From contig NZ_CAUVXL010000104.1 in assembly GCF_963555915.1 (NCBI RefSeq), positions 1-63,495 of the forward strand: 63,495 nt of DNA. Direction: 5' to 3'. Below are positions 53,743-61,836 of the stretch, one piece after another. Each line of letters opens with the position of its first letter. Position 1 is the first letter of the stretch. The translations under genes were made by a program, and so were the position numbers. This stretch comes from Protofrankia sp963555915. GTDB lineage: Bacteria > Actinomycetota > Actinomycetes > Frankiales > Frankiaceae. Under the pieces are notes generated by a model, which was not told the origin of the DNA, did no database searches, and saw only the letters and a program-made list of their open reading frames with translations.

Positions 53743-55275
53743 TCATGGCCGCCTCCAGCGGCGCCCGTCGCGGGCGAGCATCTCGTCGGCGGCTGCTGGT
53801 CCCCAGGTGCCCGACCGGTAGCGGAACGGGACGGTCCCGGCCCAGAAGTCCTCCATCGGGTCGATCACCCGCCACGACTCGATCACCTCGGCGTTGTTCG
53901 GGAACAGCGTCGCATCCCCGAGAAGCACGTCGAGGATGAGCCTTTCGTAGGCTTCGGGTAGTGACTCGGTGAACGCCTCGCCGAACAGGAAGTCCATGGC
54001 GACATCGCGGACCTCCATGGCGGAGCCCGGCACCTTGGACCCGAATTTCAACGTCACGCCTTCGTCCGGCTGGACCCGGATCACCAGCTGGTTGTGGCCG
54101 AGCTCGGTGGTATCGGTGGCGTCGAACGGCAGGTGCGGCGCCGGTTTGAACAACACCGCGATCTCGGTTACCCGGCGCGGCAGCCGTTTGCCGGTGCGCA
54201 GGTAGAACGGAACACCGGCCCACCGGCGGGTTTCGATTCCGATCCGGACAGCGGCGTAGGTCTCCGTCCGCGAATCTGCGGGGACGCCGTCTTCCTCGAG
54301 GTAGCCCGTCACTCGCCGGCCGGCGAGCCAGCCCTGTTCGTACTGGCCACGGACAGCGTAGGCGGCGAGGTCGGTCGGCAGCGAGATCGCCCGCAGGACC
54401 TTGAGTTTCTCGTACCGGATGGCATCGGCGTTGAAGCTCACCGGCTCCTCCATCGCGGTGAGCGCCAGCAGCTGCAGGATGTGATTCTGCAGAACGTCGC
54501 GGGCCGCGCCGGTCTCGTCGTAGAACCCGGCGCGCGAGCCGATACCGACGTCCTCGGCCATTGTGATCTGAACGGAGTCCACGAAGTGGGAGTTCCAGAT
54601 CGGTTCGAACAGGGTATTGGCAAACCGCATTGCCAGCAGGTTCTGGACGGTCTCCTTGCCCAGGTAGTGGTCGATCCGGAACACGTCTTCGGGGGTGAAG
54701 ACGTCGTCGACGAGTTCGTTGAGCGCGCGGGCCGACTCCTGGTCGTGCCCGAAGGGCTTTTCGACCACGATCCGCCGCCAGCCGCCGGACGCCTCGTTGT
54801 TCGCCATACCGGTGCGCTGCATCTGCTTGAGGACGACCGGGAATGCCGACGGCGGAATGGACAGGTAGAAAGCCGCATTTCCCGGAACCCCGTGGGTTTC
54901 CTCGAGGTCGAGCAGGGTCTGGGCGAGGATGTCGAACGCGGCGTCGTCGTTGAACGATCCGGGGACGAACTTCATCGAGGGTGCGAGGCGTTCCCACACC
55001 TCCTCGCGGAACGGCGTCCGAGCGCCCTTCTCCGCGGCTTCCCGGATGATGTCCGCGAAATTACCGTCGCTCCAGTCGCGCCGGGCAAACCCGAGCAGTA
55101 CGAAACCCGGTGGCAGCAGACCCCGGTTTGCCAGGTCGTAAATGGCTGGGATCAGCTTCTTGCGGGCCAGGTCACCGGTAACTCCGAAGACCACGAGCGC
55201 ACACGGATCAGGCAGCCGTGGCAGGCGGCGGTCGCGCGGGTCCCGCAGTGGGTTGGTGCTCACCGCTGGTGTCAC
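53743..55275 (-). CDS. zwf: Glucose-6-phosphate 1-dehydrogenase
   Basis: A 510-residue enzyme, first step of the oxidative pentose phosphate pathway. The NADP site is VVFGVTGDLARKKLIPAIYDLANRG (GxxGDLxxK) and the active site is FRIDHYLGKETVQN; further EKPFGHD, LLALTAMEEP and VPFYLRTGKRL blocks are intact. GTG 55275 is chosen because AGAGGGGG lies seven bases upstream; GTG 55263 (VSTNPLRD) is the other candidate. It is followed by opcA and preceded by tal on the same strand. Confidence 0.96.
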   Translation of the reverse strand: MTPAVSTNPLRDPRDRRLPRLPDPCALVVFGVTGDLARKKLIPAIYDLANRGLLPPGFVLLGFARRDWSDGNFADIIREAAEKGARTPFREEVWERLAPSMKFVPGSFNDDAAFDILAQTLLDLEETHGVPGNAAFYLSIPPSAFPVVLKQMQRTGMANNEASGGWRRIVVEKPFGHDQESARALNELVDDVFTPEDVFRIDHYLGKETVQNLLAMRFANTLFEPIWNSHFVDSVQITMAEDVGIGSRAGFYDETGAARDVLQNHILQLLALTAMEEPVSFNADAIRYEKLKVLRAISLPTDLAAYAVRGQYEQGWLAGRRVTGYLEEDGVPADSRTETYAAVRIGIETRRWAGVPFYLRTGKRLPRRVTEIAVLFKPAPHLPFDATDTTELGHNQLVIRVQPDEGVTLKFGSKVPGSAMEVRDVAMDFLFGEAFTESLPEAYERLILDVLLGDATLFPNNAEVIESWRVIDPMEDFWAGTVPFRYRSGTWGPAAADEMLARDGRRWRRP

Positions 55276-55290
55276 CCGAACCCCCTCTGT

Positions 55291-55345
55291 CTGTCCAGAA
55301 TTATCGTGCTGTCCGGAATTGTCGTGGGCAGGTCCAGAATCATCG
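55291..55345. repeat. 18-base repeats between tal and zwf
   Basis: CTGTCCAGAATTATCGTG and CTGTCCGGAATTGTCGTG are adjacent, and a third, degenerate copy (AGGTCCAGAATCATCG) follows. They fill most of the 81-base space between the tal stop and the zwf start. Confidence 0.75.
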
Positions 55346-55356
55346 CCGCGCGGCAG

Positions 55357-56463
55357 TCAGCGCTGCGCGTCCAACTTCTCGTGCACGGCTGTGAGCAGCT
55401 GGTTCCAGGAGTCCTCGAACTTCTCCACACCCTCGCGCTCAAGTACCTCGACCACGTCGGGCAGCGAGATACCGAGCTCGGTCATGCGGGCCGTCACGGC
55501 ACGGGCATCGTCGTAGTGCGGCCTGATCGTGTCACCCGTGATCACCCCATGGTCGGCGAACGCGTGCAGCGTTGCCTCGGGCATCGTGTTGACCGTGCCC
55601 GGGGCGACCAGCTCGGCGACGTAGATCGTGTCCGGCATCGCCGGGTCCTTCGTGGATGTCGACGCCCACAGCGGTCGCTGCGCCCTGGCACCGGCCTTGG
55701 CAAGGGCCGACCAGCGCGAGGTCGCGAAGGCCTTTTCGTAACGCTCGTAGGCCAACCGTGCGTTGGCGACCGCGGCCTTGCCTCGCAGTGCCTTGGCCTC
55801 GTCGGTGTCGATCTTCTCCAACCGGCGGTCCACTTCGGTGTCAACCCGGCTGACGAAGAACGACGCGACCGACGCAAGGTTGGACAGGTCATGGCCGGCC
55901 TGCCCGGCCTGTTCGATGCCGGTCATGTACGCATCCATGACGGCGTCGTAACGGTCCAGTCCGAAGATCAGCGTGACGTTGACGCTGATGCCCTGGGCGA
56001 GCGTCGCGGTGATTGCCGATAGGCCGGCCAGGGTAGCCGGGATCTTGATGAACAGGTTCGGTCGGTCGACCAACCACCACAACGCCCGGGCTTCGGCCAC
56101 GCTGCGTTCGCTGTCATGGGCCAGCCGAGGGTCCACTTCGATCGACACCCGGCCGTCTACGCCGCCGCTGGCTTCATATGCGGGACGCAGCACGTCACAG
56201 GCGGCGCGGACGTCGGCCGTCGTGATCGCTCGGACAGCCTCACCGACGTCCACCCCGCGGACGGCGAGATCGCGGATCTGCTCGTCATACGCGGAGCCAC
56301 TGCTGATCGCCTTCTGGAAAATTGTCGGGTTGCTGGTGACGCCGACGACGGCGCGGGTGCGCATCAGTTCGGCGAGGTTGCCGGTACGCAGGCGATCGCG
56401 GCTGATGTCATCGAGCCAGACCGCCACTCCGGCGGTGGAAAGCTGAGCCAAGGGGTCGGTCAT
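55357..56463 (-). CDS. tal: Transaldolase
   Basis: A 368-residue transaldolase of the actinobacterial type. It begins LAQLSTAGVAVWLDDISRDR, then GVTSNPTIFQKAI, VSIEVDPRLAHD, FIKIPATLAGLSAI (Schiff-base Lys), GISVNVTLIFGLDRYDAVM and RPLWASTSTKDPAMPDTIYV. ATG 56463 with GGAGAGGA upstream is the family start. It is first in the minus-strand pentose phosphate unit. Transketolase, often adjacent upstream in related genomes, is not here. Confidence 0.96.
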   Translation of the reverse strand: MTDPLAQLSTAGVAVWLDDISRDRLRTGNLAELMRTRAVVGVTSNPTIFQKAISSGSAYDEQIRDLAVRGVDVGEAVRAITTADVRAACDVLRPAYEASGGVDGRVSIEVDPRLAHDSERSVAEARALWWLVDRPNLFIKIPATLAGLSAITATLAQGISVNVTLIFGLDRYDAVMDAYMTGIEQAGQAGHDLSNLASVASFFVSRVDTEVDRRLEKIDTDEAKALRGKAAVANARLAYERYEKAFATSRWSALAKAGARAQRPLWASTSTKDPAMPDTIYVAELVAPGTVNTMPEATLHAFADHGVITGDTIRPHYDDARAVTARMTELGISLPDVVEVLEREGVEKFEDSWNQLLTAVHEKLDAQR

Positions 56464-57062
56464 CGCGCTGTGACGTCCTCTCCACGGGCGTTGGTACATG
56501 GTCTGGCACTGTCGCGCTGCGCCGTACCGGGAACGGCTACGGCACCGGGAACGGCTACGGCACCGGGAACGGCTGTGGCGACCACCGCGGCAGCACCTGC
56601 AGACAGGCCACGGCCTGTTGACCGGGCACCGCCGCACAAGCCCCGGCGCCGTGCCGCCATGATGCCCCTACCCTCTCGCGGTCGCCTCATCCCAGTGTCC
56701 GGATCCTCGTGGCGGCGCGGGAAAGTTAGCGAGAACACTATCCTTCCGTTACTTCTACTTGACGATTTCTTCATCTAATGTGCCGCAACGCAAGCCTTGA
56801 GTGATTGAAGATCGTGTGATTCCGCTGGCCGACTACGCCATGTGTTGTGATCGCTACTTGAGAGAAAAATCTTGTCTGTCCGTGGGTAGGGCGCCCGGCG
56901 CGACACCCGACGGCTAGACTCCGACACGTCGTAGAACCACGTTGTGAGCCCCGGTCGCGGGGCCCGAGCCTGTGCGGGTGCCCTCCGTCTCCCGCCGATC
57001 GCGAGGTCGTCCTGTCCGCCTTGGCCGCGTCTACGTCGGTTTCCAGTCTGCCGGAGCGGAAC
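56464..57062. other. Intergenic region between tal and ctaB with 18-base tandem repeats
   Basis: A 599-base divergent intergenic region. Three 18-base units (ACCGGGAACGGCTACGGC; the last ends GGCTGTGGC) lie at 56526-56579. Bases 56720-56880 are strikingly AT-rich for the window and probably carry the promoters for tal (minus) and ctaB (plus); no single promoter could be assigned. No gene was found, including any trace of transketolase. Confidence 0.55.
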
Positions 57063-57992
57063 ATGTCCGCGCAGCCGGAGCCCGGTGGGCCTGCGGGTCC
57101 AGCGAAGTCCCGGCGCCCGGCCGGGGCGCTGGCCCGCTCCTACCTCGGCCTGACCAAGCCCCGGATCATCGAGCAGCTGCTGATCACAACCGTACCGGTG
57201 ATGCTGCTGGCCGAGCACGGCCTGCCGTCCCTGTGGTTGGTGCTCGCGACGCTGGTCGGCGGGACCTTCGCGGCGGGCAGCGCAAACACGTTCAACTGCT
57301 ATATAGACCGCGACATCGACCAGATGATGGCGCGGACACGTCGGCGGCCACTCGTACAGGCGAGCGTCACCCCTGCTGAGGCACTGCGGTTCGGGATTGT
57401 GCTCGGTGTGGCAGCCACAGCCCTGTTCGGCTTCGCCGTCAACTGGGTTTCGGCGCTGCTCGCTGACGGGGCGATCGTGTTCTACGTCTTCGTCTACACC
57501 CTGGGACTCAAGCGGCGTACCCCGTCCAACATCGTCATCGGCGGCGCGGCCGGCTGCTTCCCGGTTCTCATCGGCTGGTCAGCGGTGACCGGAACGGTCG
57601 GTTGGCCCGCCGTTCTGCTGTTTGCTGTGATCTTCTTCTGGACCCCGCCGCACTTCTGGGCGCTTGCGATCAAATACCGGGACGACTACGCCGCCGCAGG
57701 TATCCCGATGCTGCCGGTCGTCGCGTCCCCCGCGGTGGTCACCAGACGGATGCTCGGCTACTCCTACGCCATGGTGGCTGTTTCCCTGCTACTCGTCCCC
57801 GTCGCCCATACGGGATGGCCGTATCTGGTCGTGGCTGCGGTGCTCGGCGGGTGGTTTCTGGCCGAGGCCCACCGGCTGGTCTGGCAGGTTCGCCGCGGGG
57901 GGGAGATCCAGCCGATGCGGCTGTTTCACATCTCGATCACCTATCTGACGCTCCTGTTCGTCGCGGTCGCGGTCGCGGCGCTCACCAGTTGA
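57063..57992 (+). CDS. ctaB: Protoheme IX farnesyltransferase (heme O synthase)
   Basis: A 309-residue UbiA-family membrane prenyltransferase that makes heme O for cytochrome oxidase. The first Asp-rich motif is in NTFNCYIDRDIDQMMARTRR; TLGLKRRTPSNIVIGGAAGC, FFWTPPHFWALAIKYRDDY (second motif) and several hydrophobic segments fit the family. ATG 57063 has GGAG eight bases upstream; a TTG at 57021 is an upstream alternative. It is convergent with ctaA, the next enzyme of the pathway, with a duplicated 51-base repeat between them. Confidence 0.95.
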   Translation: MSAQPEPGGPAGPAKSRRPAGALARSYLGLTKPRIIEQLLITTVPVMLLAEHGLPSLWLVLATLVGGTFAAGSANTFNCYIDRDIDQMMARTRRRPLVQASVTPAEALRFGIVLGVAATALFGFAVNWVSALLADGAIVFYVFVYTLGLKRRTPSNIVIGGAAGCFPVLIGWSAVTGTVGWPAVLLFAVIFFWTPPHFWALAIKYRDDYAAAGIPMLPVVASPAVVTRRMLGYSYAMVAVSLLLVPVAHTGWPYLVVAAVLGGWFLAEAHRLVWQVRRGGEIQPMRLFHISITYLTLLFVAVAVAALTS

Positions 57993-58103
57993 CCTGGGTA
58001 GGGGATTTTCGTCGTGATGGTGACCTTTTCTACCTACCGTCATCGGGCGACGGTTGACCTGGGTAGGCGATTTTCGTCGTGATGGTGACCTTTTTTACCT
58101 ACC
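57988..58103. repeat. Direct repeat of about 51 bases at the ctaB/ctaA convergent junction
   Basis: GTTGACCTGGGTAGGNGATT leads each copy, at 57988 and 58053 (65-base period). The copies continue through TCGTCGTGATGGTGACC to TACCTACCG and differ at only a few bases. GGTAGG and CCTACC ends can pair. The first copy overlaps the ctaB stop; the second lies inside the 3' end of ctaA. Confidence 0.9.
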
Positions 58104-59002
58104 GCTGAGGCTGATTCCTTCATCGCGAGCCAGACCCGCAGGGTGAGGATCCACAGCACGGTGGCCCCGGCGATATGCAGTTCCACCAGGCCGACGGGCA
58201 CACCGGTGAAGTACTGCGTGAACCCGACTCCGGCCTGGGCGATGACAACGGCAGCGAGCGCGCTGCTCGCACGCACGGCCTCGGCCGGCGCGCCACCGGG
58301 ACGGACGGCGAGCACGGTGGCGATCACGAGTCCCACCAGCACCATCGCAGCGTCCGCATGCAACTGCGCGACAGTGGTGATGTCGAACCCGAATCGCCTG
58401 GCCTTGGACGAGTCCCCGCTGTGCGGACCGGTGCCGGTGGCCACCGTGCCGAGGACCAGCACCGCGCCCGCGACCAGGGTGAGCACCCGGGCGAGCCAGA
58501 GCAGCTCGGGCCGGGCCACCGGGAGGACCGGGCCAGGGCCCTGACGGGCCCGGCGGTCGAGCACGACGATGTCCACCAACAGCAGCATCGACAGCAGGAA
58601 ATGCCCGGCCACCAGCGCGGGGTGCAGCTTGAACAGGACGGTCAACCCACCGAGCACCACTTGGCCGAGGAAGCCGAGCCAGAGGCCGAACGAGAGCGCG
58701 ACGAGGTCGCGGCGGCGCTCGGCCAGCCGCAGCGATACCAGCGGCAGCAGCAGCATCACCAGCCCCACGGCGACGGTCAGCAGACGATTGCCGAATTCGA
58801 TCCAGCCGTGCGCGGAATACTCCGGCCGGGTGACGAACGAGTTGTCACCGCAGGTGGGCCAGGTGGGGCAGCCAAGCCCGGACCCGGTCAGCCGCACCGC
58901 GCCGCCGGTGACGACAATCAGCGCGAGCAGGGCGACGGAAATCCGGGTGAGCAGGCTGAAGACAGTGGGGCTCACCGTCGGTACTTTCTTCCATCCGCTC
59001 AT
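58040..59002 (-). CDS. ctaA: Heme A synthase (COX15/CtaA family)
   Basis: A 320-residue membrane protein with about eight segments. The start has LALIVVTGGAVRLTGSGLGCPTWPTC, with the Cys pair common in this family, then AHGWIEFGNRLLT (heme-ligand His), and later ADAAMVLVGL and VELHIAGATVLWIL with further His. The C-terminal 18 residues (KKGHHHDENRLPRSTVAR) are coded by the second copy of the 51-base repeat and look like an acquired tail. The ABC permease gene lies just upstream on the same strand. Confidence 0.92.
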   Translation of the reverse strand: MSGWKKVPTVSPTVFSLLTRISVALLALIVVTGGAVRLTGSGLGCPTWPTCGDNSFVTRPEYSAHGWIEFGNRLLTVAVGLVMLLLPLVSLRLAERRRDLVALSFGLWLGFLGQVVLGGLTVLFKLHPALVAGHFLLSMLLLVDIVVLDRRARQGPGPVLPVARPELLWLARVLTLVAGAVLVLGTVATGTGPHSGDSSKARRFGFDITTVAQLHADAAMVLVGLVIATVLAVRPGGAPAEAVRASSALAAVVIAQAGVGFTQYFTGVPVGLVELHIAGATVLWILTLRVWLAMKESASAVGKKGHHHDENRLPRSTVAR

Positions 59003-59030
59003 CGCAGGTCATACTACCGTTCGTAGAAGA

Positions 59031-59885
59031 TTATTCCCATTTGAACGTCCGCGCCGCGAGGGCCAGTGAACCGACCGCCCAGGCGAGCAGAATGGCGAGG
59101 TCCGCGACGGGCAGACCGGCGGAGTCCCGCAGAATCGCACGCAGTCCGTCCGATGTCGCAGCCGTGGGCAGCAGCTCGCCAACGCCGGCCAGCCAACCAG
59201 GCAACCGGGAGAGCGGGAAGACGATCCCGCCCACGAGCAACAGCAGCAGGTAGACGCCGTTGGCCGCGGCCAGGGTCGCCTCCGCCCGCAACGTGCCCGC
59301 CATCAGAAGGCCGAGGCCCGAGAAGGCAACCGTCGCCACCAGCAGGAGCAACCCCACCGCCAGCGGCGAACCGTGCGGGTGCCAGCCGACGCCGAATCCT
59401 ACGGCGATCACCAGCAGGACCTGGATGATCTCCACGCCGACAACGGCCAGCGTCTTGCCAGCGAGCAGGATCGACCGGGGCAGGGGGCTCGCGCCGAGCC
59501 GTTTGAGCACACCGTAGGATCGCTCGAATCCGGTTGCGATCGCCTGTCCGGTGAACGCCGTCGACATGACCGCGAGAGCCAGGATGCCGGGGACAAGAAA
59601 ATCCACCGGAGCACCGGCATCGGTGGGCAGCACGTTTACGGTTGTGAAGAACAGCAGCAGGCCAACTGGGATGATCACAGTGAGCAGTACCGATTCCCCG
59701 CGGCGCAGCGTCAGTTTCACCTCGAGCATCGTCTGGGCCCGGAGCATGGTTGACCAGCGCGCGGCGCCAGGTGCCGGGCGAAGGTCGAGTGGACGCTGGG
59801 CGGCCGGTACCTGTCCGGGTGTCGGTGTCGGTGTCGTCTCCGTCGCCGGTGCCGTCGCCTCGGACGGGGTGCCGGTGCCGGTCAT
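59031..59885 (-). CDS. ABC-2 type transporter permease
   Basis: A 284-residue membrane protein with six predicted segments, an N-terminal Thr/Pro-rich region (TPSEATAPATETTPTPTPG) and the permease signature VLKRLGASPLPRSILLAGK. It partners the ATPase encoded immediately upstream, whose stop overlaps its ATG 59885 (ATGA). The two-gene exporter lies between the ctaA gene and the BldD-like gene. The substrate is unknown; the family exports drugs, lipids or polymers. Confidence 0.9.
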   Translation of the reverse strand: MTGTGTPSEATAPATETTPTPTPGQVPAAQRPLDLRPAPGAARWSTMLRAQTMLEVKLTLRRGESVLLTVIIPVGLLLFFTTVNVLPTDAGAPVDFLVPGILALAVMSTAFTGQAIATGFERSYGVLKRLGASPLPRSILLAGKTLAVVGVEIIQVLLVIAVGFGVGWHPHGSPLAVGLLLLVATVAFSGLGLLMAGTLRAEATLAAANGVYLLLLLVGGIVFPLSRLPGWLAGVGELLPTAATSDGLRAILRDSAGLPVADLAILLAWAVGSLALAARTFKWE

Positions 59886-60823
59886 GGCCGCAACCCCGAA
59901 CCGGTGAGTTCCACGAACACGTCCTCCAGACTGCGCTGTTCGACTCTGAGATCCTCGGCCAGCACACCGTTGCTCGCGCACCATGCGGTCACCGCTGCCA
60001 ACAGGTGTGGGTCGATCCGGCCCTGCACCACGTAGCGGCCGGCAGGTTCCTCCGTCGCGACCGTGCCGTCCGGGAGGGCCAGGACGAGGCGGTCGATGTC
60101 GAGACCCACCGGCGCCCGGAACCGCAGCTGTCCCTCAGCGCCGCCCCGGGTCAACTCGGCCGGGGAACCCGCCGCGAGCATCCCGCCGTGATCAATGATC
60201 ACAACGTGGTCCGCGAGGTGCTCCGCCTCGTCCATGGCGTGGGTGGTGAGCACCACCGTCACCCCGCTGCCGCGCAGCTCGGTCACCAGGTCCCAGGTGG
60301 CCCGGCGGGCCTGCACGTCCAGACCCGCGGTGGGCTCGTCCAGGAACACGAGTTCGGGTCGCCCCACCAACGCCATCGCCAGGGACAGCCGTTGGCGCTG
60401 CCCGCCGGACAGGCGCCGGTAGGGCGTGTGGGCCGAGCCGGACATGCCGACCCGCTCGAGCAGGACCTTGACGTCCAGCGGGTTGCGGTGATGCGCGGCG
60501 AGCAGGCTGAGCATCTCCTGCGCACGGGCGCCCGGGTAGACCCCGCCAGCCTGGAGCATGACTCCCACCCGGGGGTGCAGGGCGGCCGCGTCGCGTCGGG
60601 GATCGAGGCCGAGCACCCGCACGTGGCCCGAGTCCGGGTGGCGGAAACCCTCGCAGATCTCGATCGTGGTGGTCTTACCGGCACCGTTCGGGCCGAGCAG
60701 CGCCGTCACTGAACCGGTAGTTACGTTCAGTGATAGTTGGTTGACTGCATGGATGGGTTGGCCGGACCGTGGCCGGTAGGTCTTGACCAGGTCGACAACC
60801 TCGACTGCCAGGTCCTCCGCCAC
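59882..60823 (-). CDS. ABC transporter ATP-binding protein
   Basis: A 313-residue ATPase. Walker A is LLGPNGAGKTTTIEI, the signature is RRLSGGQRQRLSLAM, Walker B is ELVFLDEPTAGLD and the H-loop is VVLTTHAMDEAE. A C-terminal region of about 90 residues follows, ending SLEDVFVELTGSGLRP as in many drug-export ATPases. The start is placed at GTG 60823, with AGGA eight bases upstream overlapping the stop of the BldD-like gene; GTG 60841 and 60844 are alternatives. It is coupled to its permease gene. Confidence 0.92.
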   Translation of the reverse strand: MAEDLAVEVVDLVKTYRPRSGQPIHAVNQLSLNVTTGSVTALLGPNGAGKTTTIEICEGFRHPDSGHVRVLGLDPRRDAAALHPRVGVMLQAGGVYPGARAQEMLSLLAAHHRNPLDVKVLLERVGMSGSAHTPYRRLSGGQRQRLSLAMALVGRPELVFLDEPTAGLDVQARRATWDLVTELRGSGVTVVLTTHAMDEAEHLADHVVIIDHGGMLAAGSPAELTRGGAEGQLRFRAPVGLDIDRLVLALPDGTVATEEPAGRYVVQGRIDPHLLAAVTAWCASNGVLAEDLRVEQRSLEDVFVELTGSGLRP

Positions 60824-60833
60824 ATCGGCGATC

Positions 60834-61433
60834 CTACGGACCACCGCGTGCACGGTGTGCGGCACGCGTCGCGTGTGGGGTTTGGCCGCGGGGCGACGGG
60901 GGACGTTGGGTGGTGTCCGGGTCGGCGAGCGCCCCCCAGGCACCGAAGCGTTCATGCAGGAGCAGCGGGGTCGTGCTGTACAGCCGGGCCAGCGCAGGCA
61001 GGTCCGTTCGCCGCAGGCGCAGCACGTCCCGGGAGCTGTCGGCACGCAGGACCTGGACGATTGCGATCCAGCGCCGTAGCGGCCCGGTGCGGGTCGGTGG
61101 CAGCTTGCGCAGCCGGTGCAGGTCGATGGCGAGCGGCGGCAGTCCTACCAGGTCGGAGCGGGCCGACGGTGGCGGCGGCACAAGCATGATCGCGGCCATG
61201 TCGTACAGGTCGGCCAGTTCCACCAGGCGGTGCACCCGCAGCGCGCGGCTGCCACGTTCGTAGGCGCCGAGGGTGCCTGCCGTCCAGCGTCCGTTCGTCC
61301 GCGTCTGGACATCAAGGAGGGACATGCCGCGGCGGTGACGGGCCGCCCGCAGCCGGCGTCCCAACTCCGCGGCGTAGTCCCTGCCAGCGCCAGCGCCTGC
61401 GTCGGCCTCGGTCACGCTCTCCGTCCAGGTCAC
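60834..61433 (-). CDS. BldD-family transcriptional regulator with c-di-GMP binding signature
   Basis: A 199-residue protein. The N-terminal helix-turn-helix domain reads YAAELGRRLRAARHRRGMSL and then GRWTAGTLGAYERGSRALRV, close to Streptomyces BldD in order and spacing. The C-terminal domain keeps LDLHRLRKLPPTRTGPLRRW, DLPALARLY and, most telling, the c-di-GMP motif RxD-x8-RxxD as RAD-SSRDVLRL-RRTD. A Pro/Arg/Ala-rich tail of about 35 residues after WGALAD is extra compared with BldD. GTG 61433 is used; GTG 61415 is possible. The gene is followed by an ABC exporter on the same strand and is divergent from sufR. It may be BldD itself or a paralogue. Confidence 0.85.
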   Translation of the reverse strand: MTWTESVTEADAGAGAGRDYAAELGRRLRAARHRRGMSLLDVQTRTNGRWTAGTLGAYERGSRALRVHRLVELADLYDMAAIMLVPPPPSARSDLVGLPPLAIDLHRLRKLPPTRTGPLRRWIAIVQVLRADSSRDVLRLRRTDLPALARLYSTTPLLLHERFGAWGALADPDTTQRPPSPRGQTPHATRAAHRARGGP

Positions 61434-61836
61434 GTCGAACGAACCGGAGACGCTGTTCGCCTCCCGTCGCAGCGTGTCAGGAGTTGGCCGGTGCGACGAC
61501 CTCTCACTCGTGGTGATGCGCTGATGAGCGTGGTCTGCCAGTGGTAGCGGATGCCGACGGGGTTTGCGTGGCCCGGGGCCGTGGCCCGGGGCCGTGGCCC
61601 GGGGCCGTGGCCCGGGGCCGTGGCCCGGGGCCGTGGATCGGGGCCGTGGCCCGGGGCCGTGGATCGGGGCCGTGGACCGGGGCCTGGACCGGGGATGTGG
61701 CGCATCAGACGCTCGGCTCGACCGTGCGGTCCGTGCCCAGGTCAGATGCCACGATGGTCAGGTATTGCGACGGATCGCGTCGGCCCGGCGCGCCGACCCG
61801 TTCGACCTCTGACGGGAAATAAGGCACAGTGGTGTT
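61434..61836. other. Divergent intergenic region with 13-base repeat array
   Basis: This 403-base region separates the BldD-like gene and sufR. It contains nine head-to-tail 13-base units at 61568-61684 and no gene. A candidate promoter for sufR may lie in the AT-richer stretch 61815-61835. Confidence 0.55.
61568..61684. repeat. Nine tandem 13-base repeats
   Basis: Units of GTGGCCCGGGGCC, with GTGGATCGGGGCC and GTGGACCGGGGCC variants, repeat nine times with a partial tenth. The GC-rich unit contains CCCGGG and can self-pair. The unit length is not a multiple of three. Confidence 0.93.

Noticed and set aside
61568..61684. Possible replication or conjugation origin iterons
   Set aside because: The 13-base units are GC-only-rich simple repeats with no nearby AT-rich unwinding region, replication or relaxase gene.
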